A stretch of 51,136 nucleotides of DNA from a bacterium CG_4_9_14_3_um_filter_65_15 (GCA_002790835.1 PFVX01000068.1:1-51136), one strand, 5' to 3'. Positions 21,107 to 30,673 are shown, numbered from the stretch's first letter. The notes: generated from the sequence alone by a model not told the origin. Program-made: numbers and translations.

Positions 21107-23023
21107 TCAGATCTCCCGGTCCCAACCCATCCGCTTGATCTTGTCCACGTTTCCGGGCGAGATGGCCGCGGGGTGCTCGTGTTCGAACATCTCCTTGGGC
21201 ATCTTGCCGTTCAGCCAGGAGGGATTCATGGGGTACACGTGGGGATTGAACAGGACCCCGTACATGTGCCAGATGAGAATGGCCAGGAAAGCCAGCCAGG
21301 CCTCGTAGTAGTGGACGACCTGGAAGGCATTGATGATTTCCTTGGAGACCAAGGTGCTGACATACGGCTCGAACCACAACGAGGCCCCGGTCAGCACCAT
21401 GACCACCGTTCCCCAGATCAGGGCCCAGTACTCGGCCTTCTCCACGAAACTGAAGCGGCGCATCTCGGGGACCTTGTTGGTCATTCCGAGGTTGTAGCCG
21501 AACATGCCCATGGCCTGCTTGGCGTCGAGAATGGACGGCGCGATGTCCCTCAGGAACACCCGACCCTTGCGGGTAAAGAGATAGCCCAGGTGCCAGAAGG
21601 AACCGAACACCATGACCCCGGCGGCGATCCGGTGGATCAGCCCGCGCATGTAGGCTCCGCCCTCGTGGCCGAAAATCAAGTGCGCCCACCAGGCATCGTA
21701 AAAGCGCAGGGAAAAACCGGTGACCACAAGCACGGTGAAGGAAATGGCCAGGGTAGCGTGCTGCAGGACCTCGTCGACCTCCATGCGGCGCACCTGTTGC
21801 TTGGCCAAGACGTTGCGGACCTGCCGCAGCCAATCCAACAGGCAGTAGAAGAACATCCCGCCGATGACCAGGAAGATCAGGATCTGGTAGATCCGCTTGA
21901 TCATGAAGGGCAGGCCCGAGTCTTCCGCCGCCAGAGGAGCGTGAATGCGCGTGTTGGCGGCCGTCTCCTCCGTGATGCCCGGATGGCAATTCCCGCAGGT
22001 CTTGGCCACGTTGGCCGGGTTGACCGAGGATTCGGGGTCATTGGACGGCAGGATCAGGTGAGCCGTGTGGCAGGAGGCGCAGTTGGCAACCTTGGTGTCG
22101 CCGCTCATGCTCTTGAGACCGTGGTAGGAATCGACCCGGGATATGTCGCTGCCCGTGGGGACCTCGTAGCGCTCGTTCAGGTTGGCCGAGTCGTGGCAGG
22201 GGGTGCAGGTGGCCTCGGCAACACGGTAAGGACTGACCGGGCTGCGCGGATCGCTGTGCGACAGGATGCCGTGCTCGCCGTGGCAGTGGGTGCAGGTCGG
22301 AGCGTCCACTTCGCCACGGGCGATCAACTGCCCGTGGATCCCCTTTTCGTACTGCGCACGGATGGCCTGGTGGCAATTCCCGCAGGTACTGGAAATGTTG
22401 AAGAAGTTGATGGCCGACTGGATGTTGCCCGGAGGCAGGATCCGGTGGGGATTGTGTTTCGTGCCGTGGCAATCGGTGCAAGAGGCGGCGGAGGACTTCA
22501 CTCCCGGCAGCTCATGGCCGTGCACGCCCTGGTGATAGACCTCCACCGGGTGCTTGAAACGAATGCCCACCTTGGCCAGGAATTCCTGGTTCTCGTGGCA
22601 TTCGGCGCACATGCCGGGCATGTTGGCGGGATGGACCAGGGATTCGGGATCGCTCGGGGGCAGGATGTGATGCCCGCCGTGGCAATTGGAACAGGTCGGA
22701 ATGTTTGGCGACTCCCCCACAATGCCCTGGCCGTGCTGGGTGTAATCTGCGGCCACGTCGTCATGGCAATCGGCGCAGGCGGGCGGTCCGAGCTCGATGT
22801 CCTCATGGGGCAGGTCGGTGACCCCGGAATGGCAATCGGTGCAGGCCAGATCCGCATGAATGCTGCCCGCCAGAGCCGTCAGTTCCACGAAGGGCCCGTC
22901 CCCATCGGGGTCGCCGTGGCAATCGAGGCAATCGGAATCCGGGTATTCGTCGGCCAAGGCGGCCGCAGCGGCCAGGATGACGATCAGTGCCATCATCAGG
23001 ACCGGCAGGAGTCGTCTGGTCAT
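21107..23023 (-). CDS. Eleven-heme c-type / b-type cytochrome fusion (CbcL-like)
   Basis: This 638-residue protein has a signal peptide (MTRRLLPVLMMALIVILAAA) and a periplasmic half of ~350 residues with eleven CxxCH haem-c sites (CLDCH, CTDCH, CADCH, CSNCH, CAECH, CTDCH, CGNCH, CTHCH, CTPCH, CASCH, CGNCH). From about residue 375 a membrane half follows with several hydrophobic helices and histidines in them (HATLAISFTVLVVTG, HRIAAGVMVFGSFWH, HYYEAWLAFLAILIWH), as in formate-dehydrogenase-gamma/b561-type di-haem cytochromes b. It should take electrons from menaquinol and pass them into the periplasm, like CbcL of Geobacter; the function is inferred. A strong terminator follows, and a barrel gene is divergent upstream. 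Confidence 0.88.
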   Translation of the reverse strand: MTRRLLPVLMMALIVILAAAAALADEYPDSDCLDCHGDPDGDGPFVELTALAGSIHADLACTDCHSGVTDLPHEDIELGPPACADCHDDVAADYTQHGQGIVGESPNIPTCSNCHGGHHILPPSDPESLVHPANMPGMCAECHENQEFLAKVGIRFKHPVEVYHQGVHGHELPGVKSSAASCTDCHGTKHNPHRILPPGNIQSAINFFNISSTCGNCHQAIRAQYEKGIHGQLIARGEVDAPTCTHCHGEHGILSHSDPRSPVSPYRVAEATCTPCHDSANLNERYEVPTGSDISRVDSYHGLKSMSGDTKVANCASCHTAHLILPSNDPESSVNPANVAKTCGNCHPGITEETAANTRIHAPLAAEDSGLPFMIKRIYQILIFLVIGGMFFYCLLDWLRQVRNVLAKQQVRRMEVDEVLQHATLAISFTVLVVTGFSLRFYDAWWAHLIFGHEGGAYMRGLIHRIAAGVMVFGSFWHLGYLFTRKGRVFLRDIAPSILDAKQAMGMFGYNLGMTNKVPEMRRFSFVEKAEYWALIWGTVVMVLTGASLWFEPYVSTLVSKEIINAFQVVHYYEAWLAFLAILIWHMYGVLFNPHVYPMNPSWLNGKMPKEMFEHEHPAAISPGNVDKIKRMGWDREI

Positions 23024-23386
23024 TTCGGATCAGCCTTTCGGTGGCGGGTGTCAGCGAAATAACGACTGGGGCCTGCATATTCCGACCCCGGATAAAATTC
23101 GACAGAGGAATCTTCCCGGTTCAAGGAACAGACCGACGAGGAAAATTTAATCATCCGTTCCGCCGGATCAAAGTTTAATCATCATAACTTCAATATTTTG
23201 AAATAGTTAAAACATACCAAACTAGTTGGCTTTTGAGCGATTCCCCAACCCTGCGGCAACCGTCGGGAAAGTCGAGAGCTGGAGTTTTCGACAAATGCTT
23301 CTTAATATCAACAATTTGCAACCCCATGCATGGACTTGAATTAACAGGATAGAATAGATGCCCAACTTGTTTAGGGGGAATAAGTT
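23024..23386. other. AT-rich divergent intergenic region with repeats
   Basis: This 363-base stretch between the cytochrome and the barrel gene has no ORF I can support and is far AT-richer than its surroundings, as expected for a shared regulatory region. It contains the ten-base direct repeat TTTAATCATC at 23146-23155 and 23174-23183, and the inverted repeat TTCAA-TATT-TTGAA just after it. These may be operator sites. I could not identify a convincing -35/-10 pair. Confidence 0.5.
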
Positions 23387-24369
23387 ATGAAGTTTTTCTT
23401 AAATTTCCTTGCCCTGCCCGCCACCTCTTATGCTGCAACGCAGCCAGACCTTAGGCAGAAGGCTTGGAGTGGCCGCCCAACTAAGAAGAATGCCGGTGCC
23501 CCACGGCGGCCTGCGAAAGCAGCCTCGACGGGACCAACAGCGCCCACCCCGACGGCGGAGCCACCGGCGGAGCCACCGGCCGGATTTACTACTTCCAGCG
23601 GGAGCGCTACGGCAACGGGACATCCATGCCGAACAAGGCCCACCAGGTCGCTCTGCGCATGTCCTATCAGCTGTCGCCGCGTTCGTCGGTGTCGGCTTTC
23701 GTCAACTATTCCCACGACAAGAACGATGACCTGAACGTGTACGAGTACACACGGGACATGTTCTCGCCGGGCATCAACATCTGGACGGCGCCGACGGATC
23801 GCCTTCTATTCACCCTGGGCTGGGACAACATGTCGCTGAAATCCAACGCGAACCTGTGTCCGCCCTTCTTCGACGGCTGAGCGGGTCACCTCGAAGGCTC
23901 CGGTGCGGAGCTTCAATCCTACGACTCGACCAGCGCCCAGTCCGATTACACGACGACGAGCAACGTGTTCTTCGTCAACGCCAACCTGAGGGCCTCGGAG
24001 AAGGTCAACTTCTACCTCGAAGGCGTATATTCCCTCGCCAACGGCGGCTTCGATCCCTTCGATCTGCCCCTGCCCGAGGATATCCCCGCCGATGAGCCCC
24101 TCAGCCCCGACCACGTGGGCAACTCCAAGGGCGCGTACGACTTCACCGTGATCAGCGACTACAGTGACCTGGAGTCCAAGACCCTGGAGGGCACCTTCGG
24201 CCTCAACTACAAGCTCGACAGGAAGGCCAGGCTCTACGCTTCGGTCAATATCGTCGACCTGCAGGACGACCAGGTCTACGTCTACGGCGACCTGACCGGG
24301 AAGATCCTGACCTATGCCACGGGGATGACGGTGGACTTCTCGTCCCGGAATCGTTCCCGCCGCCCATAG
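23387..24369 (+). pseudogene. Damaged MtrB/PioB-like outer-membrane barrel gene with internal UGA
   Basis: A start with RBS (GGGGG before ATG 23387) and a short signal-like peptide (MKFFLNFLALPATSYAATQ) opens in one frame, but the family-like sequence lies in another, from about 23485. Only the C-terminal ~290 residues of a barrel are present: amphipathic strands such as VALRMSYQLSPRSSVSAFVN and LLFTLGWDNMSLKSNANLCP, then FFDG, TGA (23878-23880), AGHLEGSGAELQ and strands to MTVDF. Such porins usually exceed 600 residues. The frame shift and missing N-terminus argue for a pseudogene. Yet a SECIS-like hairpin follows the TGA at the same distance as in the SelW gene, so Sec is possible. A 12-bp tandem repeat lies at 23554-23577. 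The cytochrome is divergent. Confidence 0.6.
23893..23914 (+). promoter_or_regulatory. SECIS-like hairpin after the UGA of the barrel gene
   Basis: GAAG-(G)-CTCC pairs with GGAGCTTC with one bulged G (23897), leaving the loop GGTGC, in which the outer G and C can also pair. The loop begins 22 bases after the TGA at 23878-23880 and starts GG-U, the same as the SelW element. Confidence 0.45.
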
Positions 24370-24378
24370 CGGAATGCG

Positions 24379-24404
24379 AAGAGGGAGCCCAACGGCTCCC
24401 TCTT
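24379..24404 (+). terminator. Terminator hairpin after the barrel gene
   Basis: AAGAGGGAGCC (24379-24389) and GGCTCCCTCTT (24394-24404) pair perfectly over 11 bp with a 4-base loop, nine bases after the TAG. The T-run after it is short and interrupted. Confidence 0.65.
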
Positions 24405-24459
24405 CTGCCTCCCATACGTCTCTACCTCACCGACCGGTTCGGCATCATGTCCGCGGGCG

Positions 24460-24535
24460 GGCACACCCTCGTTCGCGTCGCAATAATCCGCAGCCCGCAG
24501 GGCGAGGACATTTGCGACGCGAACGAGGGTGTGCC
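24460..24535. repeat. Perfect 24-bp inverted repeat between barrel gene and pstB
   Basis: The arms 24460-24483 and 24512-24535 are exact reverse complements (outer end GGCACACCCTCG, inner end CGTCGCAA) with a 28-base spacer. It lies 13 bases beyond the pstB stop, between convergent genes. It could end transcription from both sides, but no T-run follows. A dispersed repeat or a small mobile palindrome is also possible. Confidence 0.75.
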
Positions 24536-24548
24536 TGTCTGCGGGAAA

Positions 24549-25430
24549 TCAGCCGAACCGGCCGGTGATGTAGTCCTCGGTCTCCTTGAGATGGGGATTG
24601 GTGAACAGCCGCACCGTGGGACCGTACTCGACCACCTGCCCCAGATACATGAAGGCCGTGTAATCACTCACGCGCGAGGCCTGCTGCATGTTGTGGGTGA
24701 CGATCAACACGGTGTAGTCCCCTCGCAGGTGCAGGATGAGTTCCTCCACCTTGGTGGTGGCGATGGGATCCAGGGCGCTGCAGGGTTCGTCCATGAGCAG
24801 CACCTCCGGCTCGGCCGCAATGGCGCGGGCGATGCACAGGCGCTGCTGCTGACCACCCGACATGCCCAGGGCGCTTTCATCCAGGCGGTCCTTGACCTCA
24901 TCCCACAGGGCGGCGCCCCGCAGGGCCTTTTCGCACACCGAATCGAGCACGCGGCGATTCCGTTCCCCGTTGATCCGCAGGGCGTAGACCACGTTCTCGC
25001 GAATGCTCATGGGGAACGGGTTGGACTTCTGGAAGACCATGCCCATGCGCCGGCGCAACTCGATGACGTCCACCCCGCGGCCGTAGACGTCGTCCTCGGT
25101 CAATCGGATGCCCCCGGAAACCGAGACGGTGTCGATGAGGTCGTTCATGCGGTTGACCGAACGCAACAGCGTGCTCTTGCCGCACCCCGACGGCCCGATC
25201 AGGGCCGTGACCTTGCCGCGGGGAATGGGCAGGTCGACATCGAACAGCACCTGCTTGGCCCCGTAGCTGAGGTTGAATTTTTCCACGCGGATCAGCGGGT
25301 CCTCCGCACGGACCTCGGCGTGAATATCCGCCGGCACCACCTGGCCCGACGCGATGGCCGCCAGACGGTCCGAGGCGGCAGGGGAGGTGGAATCGGCCGG
25401 GATATTGCGCTGGAATTCAGGTGCGTTCAT
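24549..25430 (-). CDS. pstB: Phosphate ABC transporter ATP-binding protein
   Basis: This 293-residue ATPase drives the high-affinity phosphate importer. Walker [10 protein letters not shown] (79-87), Q-loop region FQKSNPFP (133-140), signature SGGQQQR (191-197) and Walker B LLMDEP (211-216) are all present, and [18 protein letters not shown] is typical of PstB. About 40 extra residues precede the usual start. Its ATG overlaps the pstA stop (TGATG), so it is translationally coupled as the last gene of pstSCAB. phoU is not here but follows phoR on the other side. Confidence 0.97.
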   Translation of the reverse strand: MNAPEFQRNIPADSTSPAASDRLAAIASGQVVPADIHAEVRAEDPLIRVEKFNLSYGAKQVLFDVDLPIPRGKVTALIGPSGCGKSTLLRSVNRMNDLIDTVSVSGGIRLTEDDVYGRGVDVIELRRRMGMVFQKSNPFPMSIRENVVYALRINGERNRRVLDSVCEKALRGAALWDEVKDRLDESALGMSGGQQQRLCIARAIAAEPEVLLMDEPCSALDPIATTKVEELILHLRGDYTVLIVTHNMQQASRVSDYTAFMYLGQVVEYGPTVRLFTNPHLKETEDYITGRFG

Positions 25431-26932
25431 CAGAATCTCGACCCCGTGTACTTGCGCGCCAGGCGGGTGCGCAGCATGATCGCCGCCGCATTGAGGAAGA
25501 GCACGATCCCCATCAGCAGCAACGTGGTGGTGAAAACCATGGGCTTGGCGGCTTCCGAGTTCTGGCTTTGGAAGCCCAGGTCGTAGATGTGGAAGCCCAG
25601 GTGCATGAAGCTCCGTTCGGGATGCAGGAACGGGAAGTGCAGATCCAGCGGCAGGTCGGGAGCCAGCTTGACGGCTCCGACGAGCATCAGGGGCGCCACT
25701 TCCCCCGCTCCCCGCGCCATGGCCAGGATCGCACCGGTCATGATGCCGGGCAACGAGCGCGGCAGCACGACCCGCCGGATGGTCTGCCACCGGGTCGCGC
25801 CGCAGGCGAACGATCCTTCGCGCATGGAATCGGGCACCGCGGACAGGGCCTCTTCGGTGGCCACGATCACCACCGGCAGGGTCAGCAACGCGAGAGTCAA
25901 CGAAGCCCACATGATCCCGCCGGTGCCGAAGGTCGGATTGGGCAGCTTGTCGGCGAAAAAGAGCGCGTCGATTCCGCCGCCCAGGAAGTAGCTGAAGAAT
26001 CCCAGCCCGAAAACGCCGAACACGATGCTCGGCACCCCGGCCAGGTTGTTGATGGAGATGCGCACCACGCTGGTCAGCCAGCCCTGTTTGGCGTATTCGC
26101 GCAGGTAGAGCGCTGACATCACCCCGAACGGGACCACGAGGATCGTCATGCCCAGGGTCATCAGGACCGTCCCGAAGATCGCCGGAAAAACCCCGCCCTC
26201 GCTGTTGGCTTCGCGCGGCTCCGCGGTCAGGAATTCCCACCACCGGCCCAGGTAGAGCCCCGCCTTTTCCGCGAGCGAAAGCCGGTTGGCCGGGTAGGCC
26301 CGCACGATGTCGTTCAGAGCGATGTCCTTGACCTGGCCGGCGGCGGTAGCCGTGCGAATCGCGAACTCGCCCGCGTCGTCGTCGTGACGATGACGGCGGT
26401 ACAGATTCCAGATCTCCTGCGGATCGGTGGCGATCAGCGAATCGCCGGCCACGAAACCGGCAGGGGTCCCGTAAAACCGCCCCCAGGCCCGGCGCTCGTA
26501 GACGATGGCCCACGCCGGACGCGTTTCGCCTTCCGGGGAAACGCCGAAGTCCTCCACCCAGCGAAAATGCTCCCCCGTCAGTTCGAAATTTCCCGTGCGC
26601 ACCAACCGTCGATGCAGCCGGCCGTCCCGCCGGGCCATTTCCGCCCGGGCCGCCTCCTGCGCCTCCGCGTCCAATCCCGCGACCAGGGAAGGCTCAGGGC
26701 GAAAAGTCTCGCTACGGGTCACTTCGCCCATGACGACGGCGCCGTCTCGCGTGGTGATTTCCACCACCGGGGCCGGCCAGAAGGTCGTCAATCCCTGCCA
26801 GAAGACCAGGACCACCAGGGACGTCACCATGACCAGCCCCATGACCAGACCGAATGCCGACAGCCACACCATGGGCTCGCCTTGCGCCAGCAGGGAAATC
26901 GCGCGCACGGAACTGCGACCGGAAGCGGCCAT
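25430..26932 (-). CDS. pstA: Phosphate ABC transporter permease PstA with periplasmic insertion
   Basis: This 500-residue inner-membrane permease is about 200 residues longer than a standard PstA. A first transmembrane helix ([20 protein letters not shown], about 22-41) is followed by a ~190-residue hydrophilic region rich in charged residues ([20 protein letters not shown]). Only then does the permease core with its remaining helices begin, with the EAA-type loop [20 protein letters not shown]. The insertion should lie in the periplasm. The family core is intact, so transport function is expected. It overlaps pstC upstream and pstB downstream by single-base TGATG junctions. Confidence 0.95.
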   Translation of the reverse strand: MAASGRSSVRAISLLAQGEPMVWLSAFGLVMGLVMVTSLVVLVFWQGLTTFWPAPVVEITTRDGAVVMGEVTRSETFRPEPSLVAGLDAEAQEAARAEMARRDGRLHRRLVRTGNFELTGEHFRWVEDFGVSPEGETRPAWAIVYERRAWGRFYGTPAGFVAGDSLIATDPQEIWNLYRRHRHDDDAGEFAIRTATAAGQVKDIALNDIVRAYPANRLSLAEKAGLYLGRWWEFLTAEPREANSEGGVFPAIFGTVLMTLGMTILVVPFGVMSALYLREYAKQGWLTSVVRISINNLAGVPSIVFGVFGLGFFSYFLGGGIDALFFADKLPNPTFGTGGIMWASLTLALLTLPVVIVATEEALSAVPDSMREGSFACGATRWQTIRRVVLPRSLPGIMTGAILAMARGAGEVAPLMLVGAVKLAPDLPLDLHFPFLHPERSFMHLGFHIYDLGFQSQNSEAAKPMVFTTTLLLMGIVLFLNAAAIMLRTRLARKYTGSRF

Positions 26933-29544
26933 CACAACCTCTTGGTCTTGCTGCGGAAATGGAGTCGAACGCCTTCGGCCGCGGTGTTGAGGACGAAGGT
27001 CATGGCGAACAGGGTCAGCGCCGCCAGGAACAGCACGCGGTAGTGGGTGCTGTCCTTGACCGCCTCGGGCAATTCGACGGCGAGATTGGCCGACAGGGTC
27101 CGGAATCCGTTGAAGATGTTCAGGTCCATGATGGGCGTGTTGCCGGCGGCCATCAACACGATCATGGTCTCGCCCACCGCCCGGCCGATTCCGATCATGG
27201 CGGCGGAGAACAACCCGCTCATCGCCGGCGGGATCACCACCCGGACGGCGGTCTGCCAGGGAGTCGCGCCGGCCCCCATGCTCGCGGCCCGCAGATGGTC
27301 GGGAACCGAGACCAGGGCGTCTTCGCTGATGGAGTAGATGAGGGGAATGATGGCGAAGCCCATGGCGATCCCCACCACCAGGGCGTTGCGCTGCACGTAC
27401 GTGCCCAGCACCGATCCCCGCGGATCCCACCCCACGGAATCCAGCAACCATCCGACGAACAAAGCCAGCGCCACGGTCGCCAGGGCCGAGACGAGAAAAC
27501 GGCCCAGATCGAGCAGGGCCACGGACCGGTGGGTCCAGGCGGAGCCCACCCCCCGGATAAGACCGTCCCCGTAGACCAGGTTCAACCAGCCGACCGCCAT
27601 GCCCGCCAGCGGCAGCAGCAGCACCACCCAGCCGGGCGTACCCGATCCGATCTGCCCGTCCAACCAGGATTTGAGGTCCCCGCCGAACAGGGTGCGTTCA
27701 AAAATCGGGCCCAGCTGCCAGGAGACCGCACAACCCAGCGCCATGGACAGCAGGACGGCCACCGGCCGCCATTGCTCCAGCCGCGCGGCGGTTTCCCGGG
27801 GCAGCAACTGCCACAGGTGGGCGCTCAACAGCACGCAAGCCGGAGTCAGAACCAGGACGGCGATGACCTGCACGGCCACCTGCTCCACGAGGGGCGCGAT
27901 GACCAGGGCGGCCAGGAATCCCAACACCACGCTGGGCAGGCTCGCCATGATCTCGATTACGGGTTTGATGCGACCCCGCTGCTCACGGGGTAGGAATTCG
28001 CTGGTGTAGAGGGCCGCGAGGATCGCCAGGGGCAGCCCGAACAACAGGGAATAGAACGTCGCTTTGAGCGTGCCGGAGATCAACGGCACCAGACTCATCT
28101 TGGGTTCGAAACTGTCGGAGGCCGAACTGGACTGCCAGACGTAGGTGGGCCCCGCGTAACCCTCGTACCAGACCTTGCCCAGCAAGGTGTGCAGGCTGAC
28201 TTCCCCGTAGGGAGCTTCCAGGGCCAGCAGGGCCACGGCGGTTTCCCCACCGACGAGAATCCGGTCTTCGCGCGGCGCGACGGCCAGATCGGCAACGGAC
28301 CCGCCTCCGGAGTCCGTAACCCCCAGAACGCGCTCGGCCGTCACGTTGTAGACCTTGACCGTGCCGTCGGCGAAACCGGCCGCGAGCATGCGCGACCGTC
28401 CCGATCCGGCCAGGGCGGTCACCGCCGCCGGACCCGGTTCCAGGACGTGGGCCCGCACCAGCCGGGAAGGCTTGCCGTCCGTACCGGCTACCGGGAACCA
28501 GATCGCGATCCGGCCCTTGCTGTCCCCCACAGCCAGCGAGACGTTGCCCGCCAGGTACCCCACGGCCGTGACCCGCGCTTCGCCGACCGCCTCGCCTTCG
28601 AGCAGGCTGCTTGTTCCCTGCAGCAGCATCTCGCCGTCGTACTCGACGAGCAGGATGGCCCGGCCCGACCGCGAGACCAGGACGATTTCGCGCCCGGTGT
28701 CGTTGAGTTTCAAGCCGGCCAGGGCGCCGGGATCCTTCAGACCGAATTCACCCAGCTGCGCGCTGGAACCCTTGCTGCTGAGGTGCTTTTGCCCCGTCAA
28801 CATGTTGGTGCGGACCTTGAGCTTGCGGTAGAGGAAGGTGCCGGAGGCGTCGACCGCCGCCAGGACGTACCCGGATCCGGTGCTGGTGACATCGACCTTG
28901 ACCACGGCGGTGTCGCTGATCGCCACGGGCTCCTGCGCCTCCAGAGCGAAGCGTTGCCGGCGCAGTTGGCCTTCCGGGGTGCGCGCGATCACGCCCTGCC
29001 GCCAGGGACGGCTCTGGCCCGGCGCCAGAGCCTTGATCTCATCGGGCACGTCGGCCTCGGTGAGGAATTCCAGTTTGAAGGCGAAATCGGCGAGGACCAC
29101 GGTGCCGTCGGCAAAACCCAGGGCCACGCCCTTGTTGCCCGCAGAGGAATTGCTGGTCAGAGGCGCCTGCCCGACGACCGAGACCTCTTCCAGGATCCTG
29201 CCTGCGGCCATTTCCTGCACCACCACCCGGCCGTCGCTCATCAGGCTCCAGGCCATGGAACCGTATCCGTCAAGTGCCTGGGCCAGGACGTGCGCTTCGC
29301 TGGTCCCGGCCGAAGGGGCGGGCAGAACCGCTTGCCGCTCCACATGAGTCGGCAACAGGAGGGGCAGGGCGACCCAGAGCAGGAACAGACCCACCAGCGA
29401 CACGGCGAGAATCCCGCCGATGCCGCTGGCCGTGATGATCCGGCCGGCCCACCGGTCGGCTAGCAGGACCCGCATGGCGGGTTTCCTGCTGAACTTCATG
29501 CCGGTGTAGCTCTGCCGCGATTCGTCTGTCTGTTGGTCGGACAT
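26932..29544 (-). CDS. pstC: Phosphate ABC transporter permease PstC with beta-propeller-like insertion
   Basis: This 870-residue protein is far longer than the ~300-residue PstC of E. coli. After the first membrane helix (IGGILAVSLVGLFLLWVALP, about 43-62) there are about 400 residues of repeating beta-strand units of WD40-like type (GFADGTVVLADFAFK, AVGDSKGRIAIWFPV, LAAGFADGTVKVYNV, VAPREDRILVGG), which would form a periplasmic propeller. The permease core follows (about 485-870), with extra hydrophobic segments and the EAA-type loop ALVSVPDHLRAASMGAGATP. Propeller-bearing PstC proteins are known in other bacteria; the propeller may contact PstS or a sensor. It lies 17 bases after pstS. Confidence 0.94.
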   Translation of the reverse strand: MSDQQTDESRQSYTGMKFSRKPAMRVLLADRWAGRIITASGIGGILAVSLVGLFLLWVALPLLLPTHVERQAVLPAPSAGTSEAHVLAQALDGYGSMAWSLMSDGRVVVQEMAAGRILEEVSVVGQAPLTSNSSAGNKGVALGFADGTVVLADFAFKLEFLTEADVPDEIKALAPGQSRPWRQGVIARTPEGQLRRQRFALEAQEPVAISDTAVVKVDVTSTGSGYVLAAVDASGTFLYRKLKVRTNMLTGQKHLSSKGSSAQLGEFGLKDPGALAGLKLNDTGREIVLVSRSGRAILLVEYDGEMLLQGTSSLLEGEAVGEARVTAVGYLAGNVSLAVGDSKGRIAIWFPVAGTDGKPSRLVRAHVLEPGPAAVTALAGSGRSRMLAAGFADGTVKVYNVTAERVLGVTDSGGGSVADLAVAPREDRILVGGETAVALLALEAPYGEVSLHTLLGKVWYEGYAGPTYVWQSSSASDSFEPKMSLVPLISGTLKATFYSLLFGLPLAILAALYTSEFLPREQRGRIKPVIEIMASLPSVVLGFLAALVIAPLVEQVAVQVIAVLVLTPACVLLSAHLWQLLPRETAARLEQWRPVAVLLSMALGCAVSWQLGPIFERTLFGGDLKSWLDGQIGSGTPGWVVLLLPLAGMAVGWLNLVYGDGLIRGVGSAWTHRSVALLDLGRFLVSALATVALALFVGWLLDSVGWDPRGSVLGTYVQRNALVVGIAMGFAIIPLIYSISEDALVSVPDHLRAASMGAGATPWQTAVRVVIPPAMSGLFSAAMIGIGRAVGETMIVLMAAGNTPIMDLNIFNGFRTLSANLAVELPEAVKDSTHYRVLFLAALTLFAMTFVLNTAAEGVRLHFRSKTKRL

Positions 29545-29561
29545 ATCCCTCGCCTGGTGAT

Positions 29562-30557
29562 CTAGGAACCCGGGGTGATGTTCACCGCCGCCAATTCCTC
29601 GCGGGCGACCGCCGCCGGAACCGGCAGGTATCCGTCCTTGATGACGACTTCCTGGCCCTGCTTGCTGAAGACGAAGCGCACGAACTCGGCGCGCAGGTCA
29701 TCCAGCTTGCTGCCGGGCTTGGCATTCACCGCCAGGTACAGGAAACGGGCCAGGGGGTACTCGCCGGAGTAGGCGTTCTCGGGCTCGGCGGGAACGAATT
29801 CCGCGTCGGAACCGGTCTCGCTGGACAGGGGCACGACCATCACGTCGGAGGTCCGGTAGCCGATGCCGCTGTAGCCGATGCCGTACTTGTCCGAAGCGAC
29901 GCCCTGGACCACGGAACTGCTGCCGGGCTGCTCCTTGACCTCGTCCTTGTAGTCGCCCTTGAACAGCGCGTGTTTCTTGAAGTAGCCGTAGGTGCCGGAG
30001 GCGCTGTTGCGACCGTAGATGCTGATGGGCTTGTCCTGCCACTCGCCGGTCAGTCCCAGGTCGCCCCAGGTGCGGATGTCCTGGGGATAGCCACCCTTGC
30101 GGGTCTTGCTGAAGATGGCGTCGACCTGTTGCAGAGTCAGTCCCTTGATGGGGTTGTCCTTGTGCACGTAGACGGCCAACATGTCGATGCTGGTGCGCAG
30201 CTGGACCGGCTTGTAGCCGAACTTCTTCTCGAAAGCGTCGACTTCCTGGCTCTTCATCTTGCGGCTCATGGGACCGAAGTTGCTGGTGCCCGCGATGAGG
30301 GCAGGAGGTGCGGTCGAGGAGCCCTTGCCCTCGACTTCCACCTTCACGCCGGAATGGAAGGCGCGGAAGCCCTCGGCCCACAGGGCCATCTCGTTGTTCA
30401 TGGTATCGGAGCCGATGCTTTTGATGCTGCCGGAGACCTGGCCCTTGGGCGCATAGTCGGGCAGGGCGGGGTCGACGACGACGCCCGCCAGGGCGACCGT
30501 GGACAGATAAAGGGTGCAGGTCAGGGTCAAGACCCACTTCAAAGCCGTGCGGTTCAT
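29562..30557 (-). CDS. pstS: Periplasmic phosphate-binding protein
   Basis: This 331-residue protein has a cleavable signal peptide (MNRTALKWVLTLTCTLYLST, cleavage after ALA). The phosphate-binding loops are typical: IGSDTMNNEMALWAEGF, GKGSSTAPPALIAGTSNFGP and YGRNSASGTYGYFK. It captures phosphate for PstCAB. It is first in the leftward operon, with a Pho-box-like site about 100 bases upstream and the phoB-phoR-phoU genes divergent. Length and layout are normal. Confidence 0.96.
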   Translation of the reverse strand: MNRTALKWVLTLTCTLYLSTVALAGVVVDPALPDYAPKGQVSGSIKSIGSDTMNNEMALWAEGFRAFHSGVKVEVEGKGSSTAPPALIAGTSNFGPMSRKMKSQEVDAFEKKFGYKPVQLRTSIDMLAVYVHKDNPIKGLTLQQVDAIFSKTRKGGYPQDIRTWGDLGLTGEWQDKPISIYGRNSASGTYGYFKKHALFKGDYKDEVKEQPGSSSVVQGVASDKYGIGYSGIGYRTSDVMVVPLSSETGSDAEFVPAEPENAYSGEYPLARFLYLAVNAKPGSKLDDLRAEFVRFVFSKQGQEVVIKDGYLPVPAAVAREELAAVNITPGS

Positions 30558-30655
30558 CGCAACCTTCCTTTGCTGGTAACGAAGTTACCCGGTCGGGGCA
30601 ACATGGTCATGCGGGCCACACGGTAGGCGCCTCGTGTAAAAATATTACGACGGGT

Positions 30656-30673
30656 TTGTTAGGAAATTGTAAA
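30656..30673 (-). promoter_or_regulatory. Pho-box-like site facing pstS
   Basis: On the minus strand the site reads TTTACAATTTCCTAACAA, two 6-7-base half-sites one helical turn apart. It lies ~100 bases upstream of pstS and matches the site at 30716-30733 in 14 of 18 positions. Confidence 0.5.
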
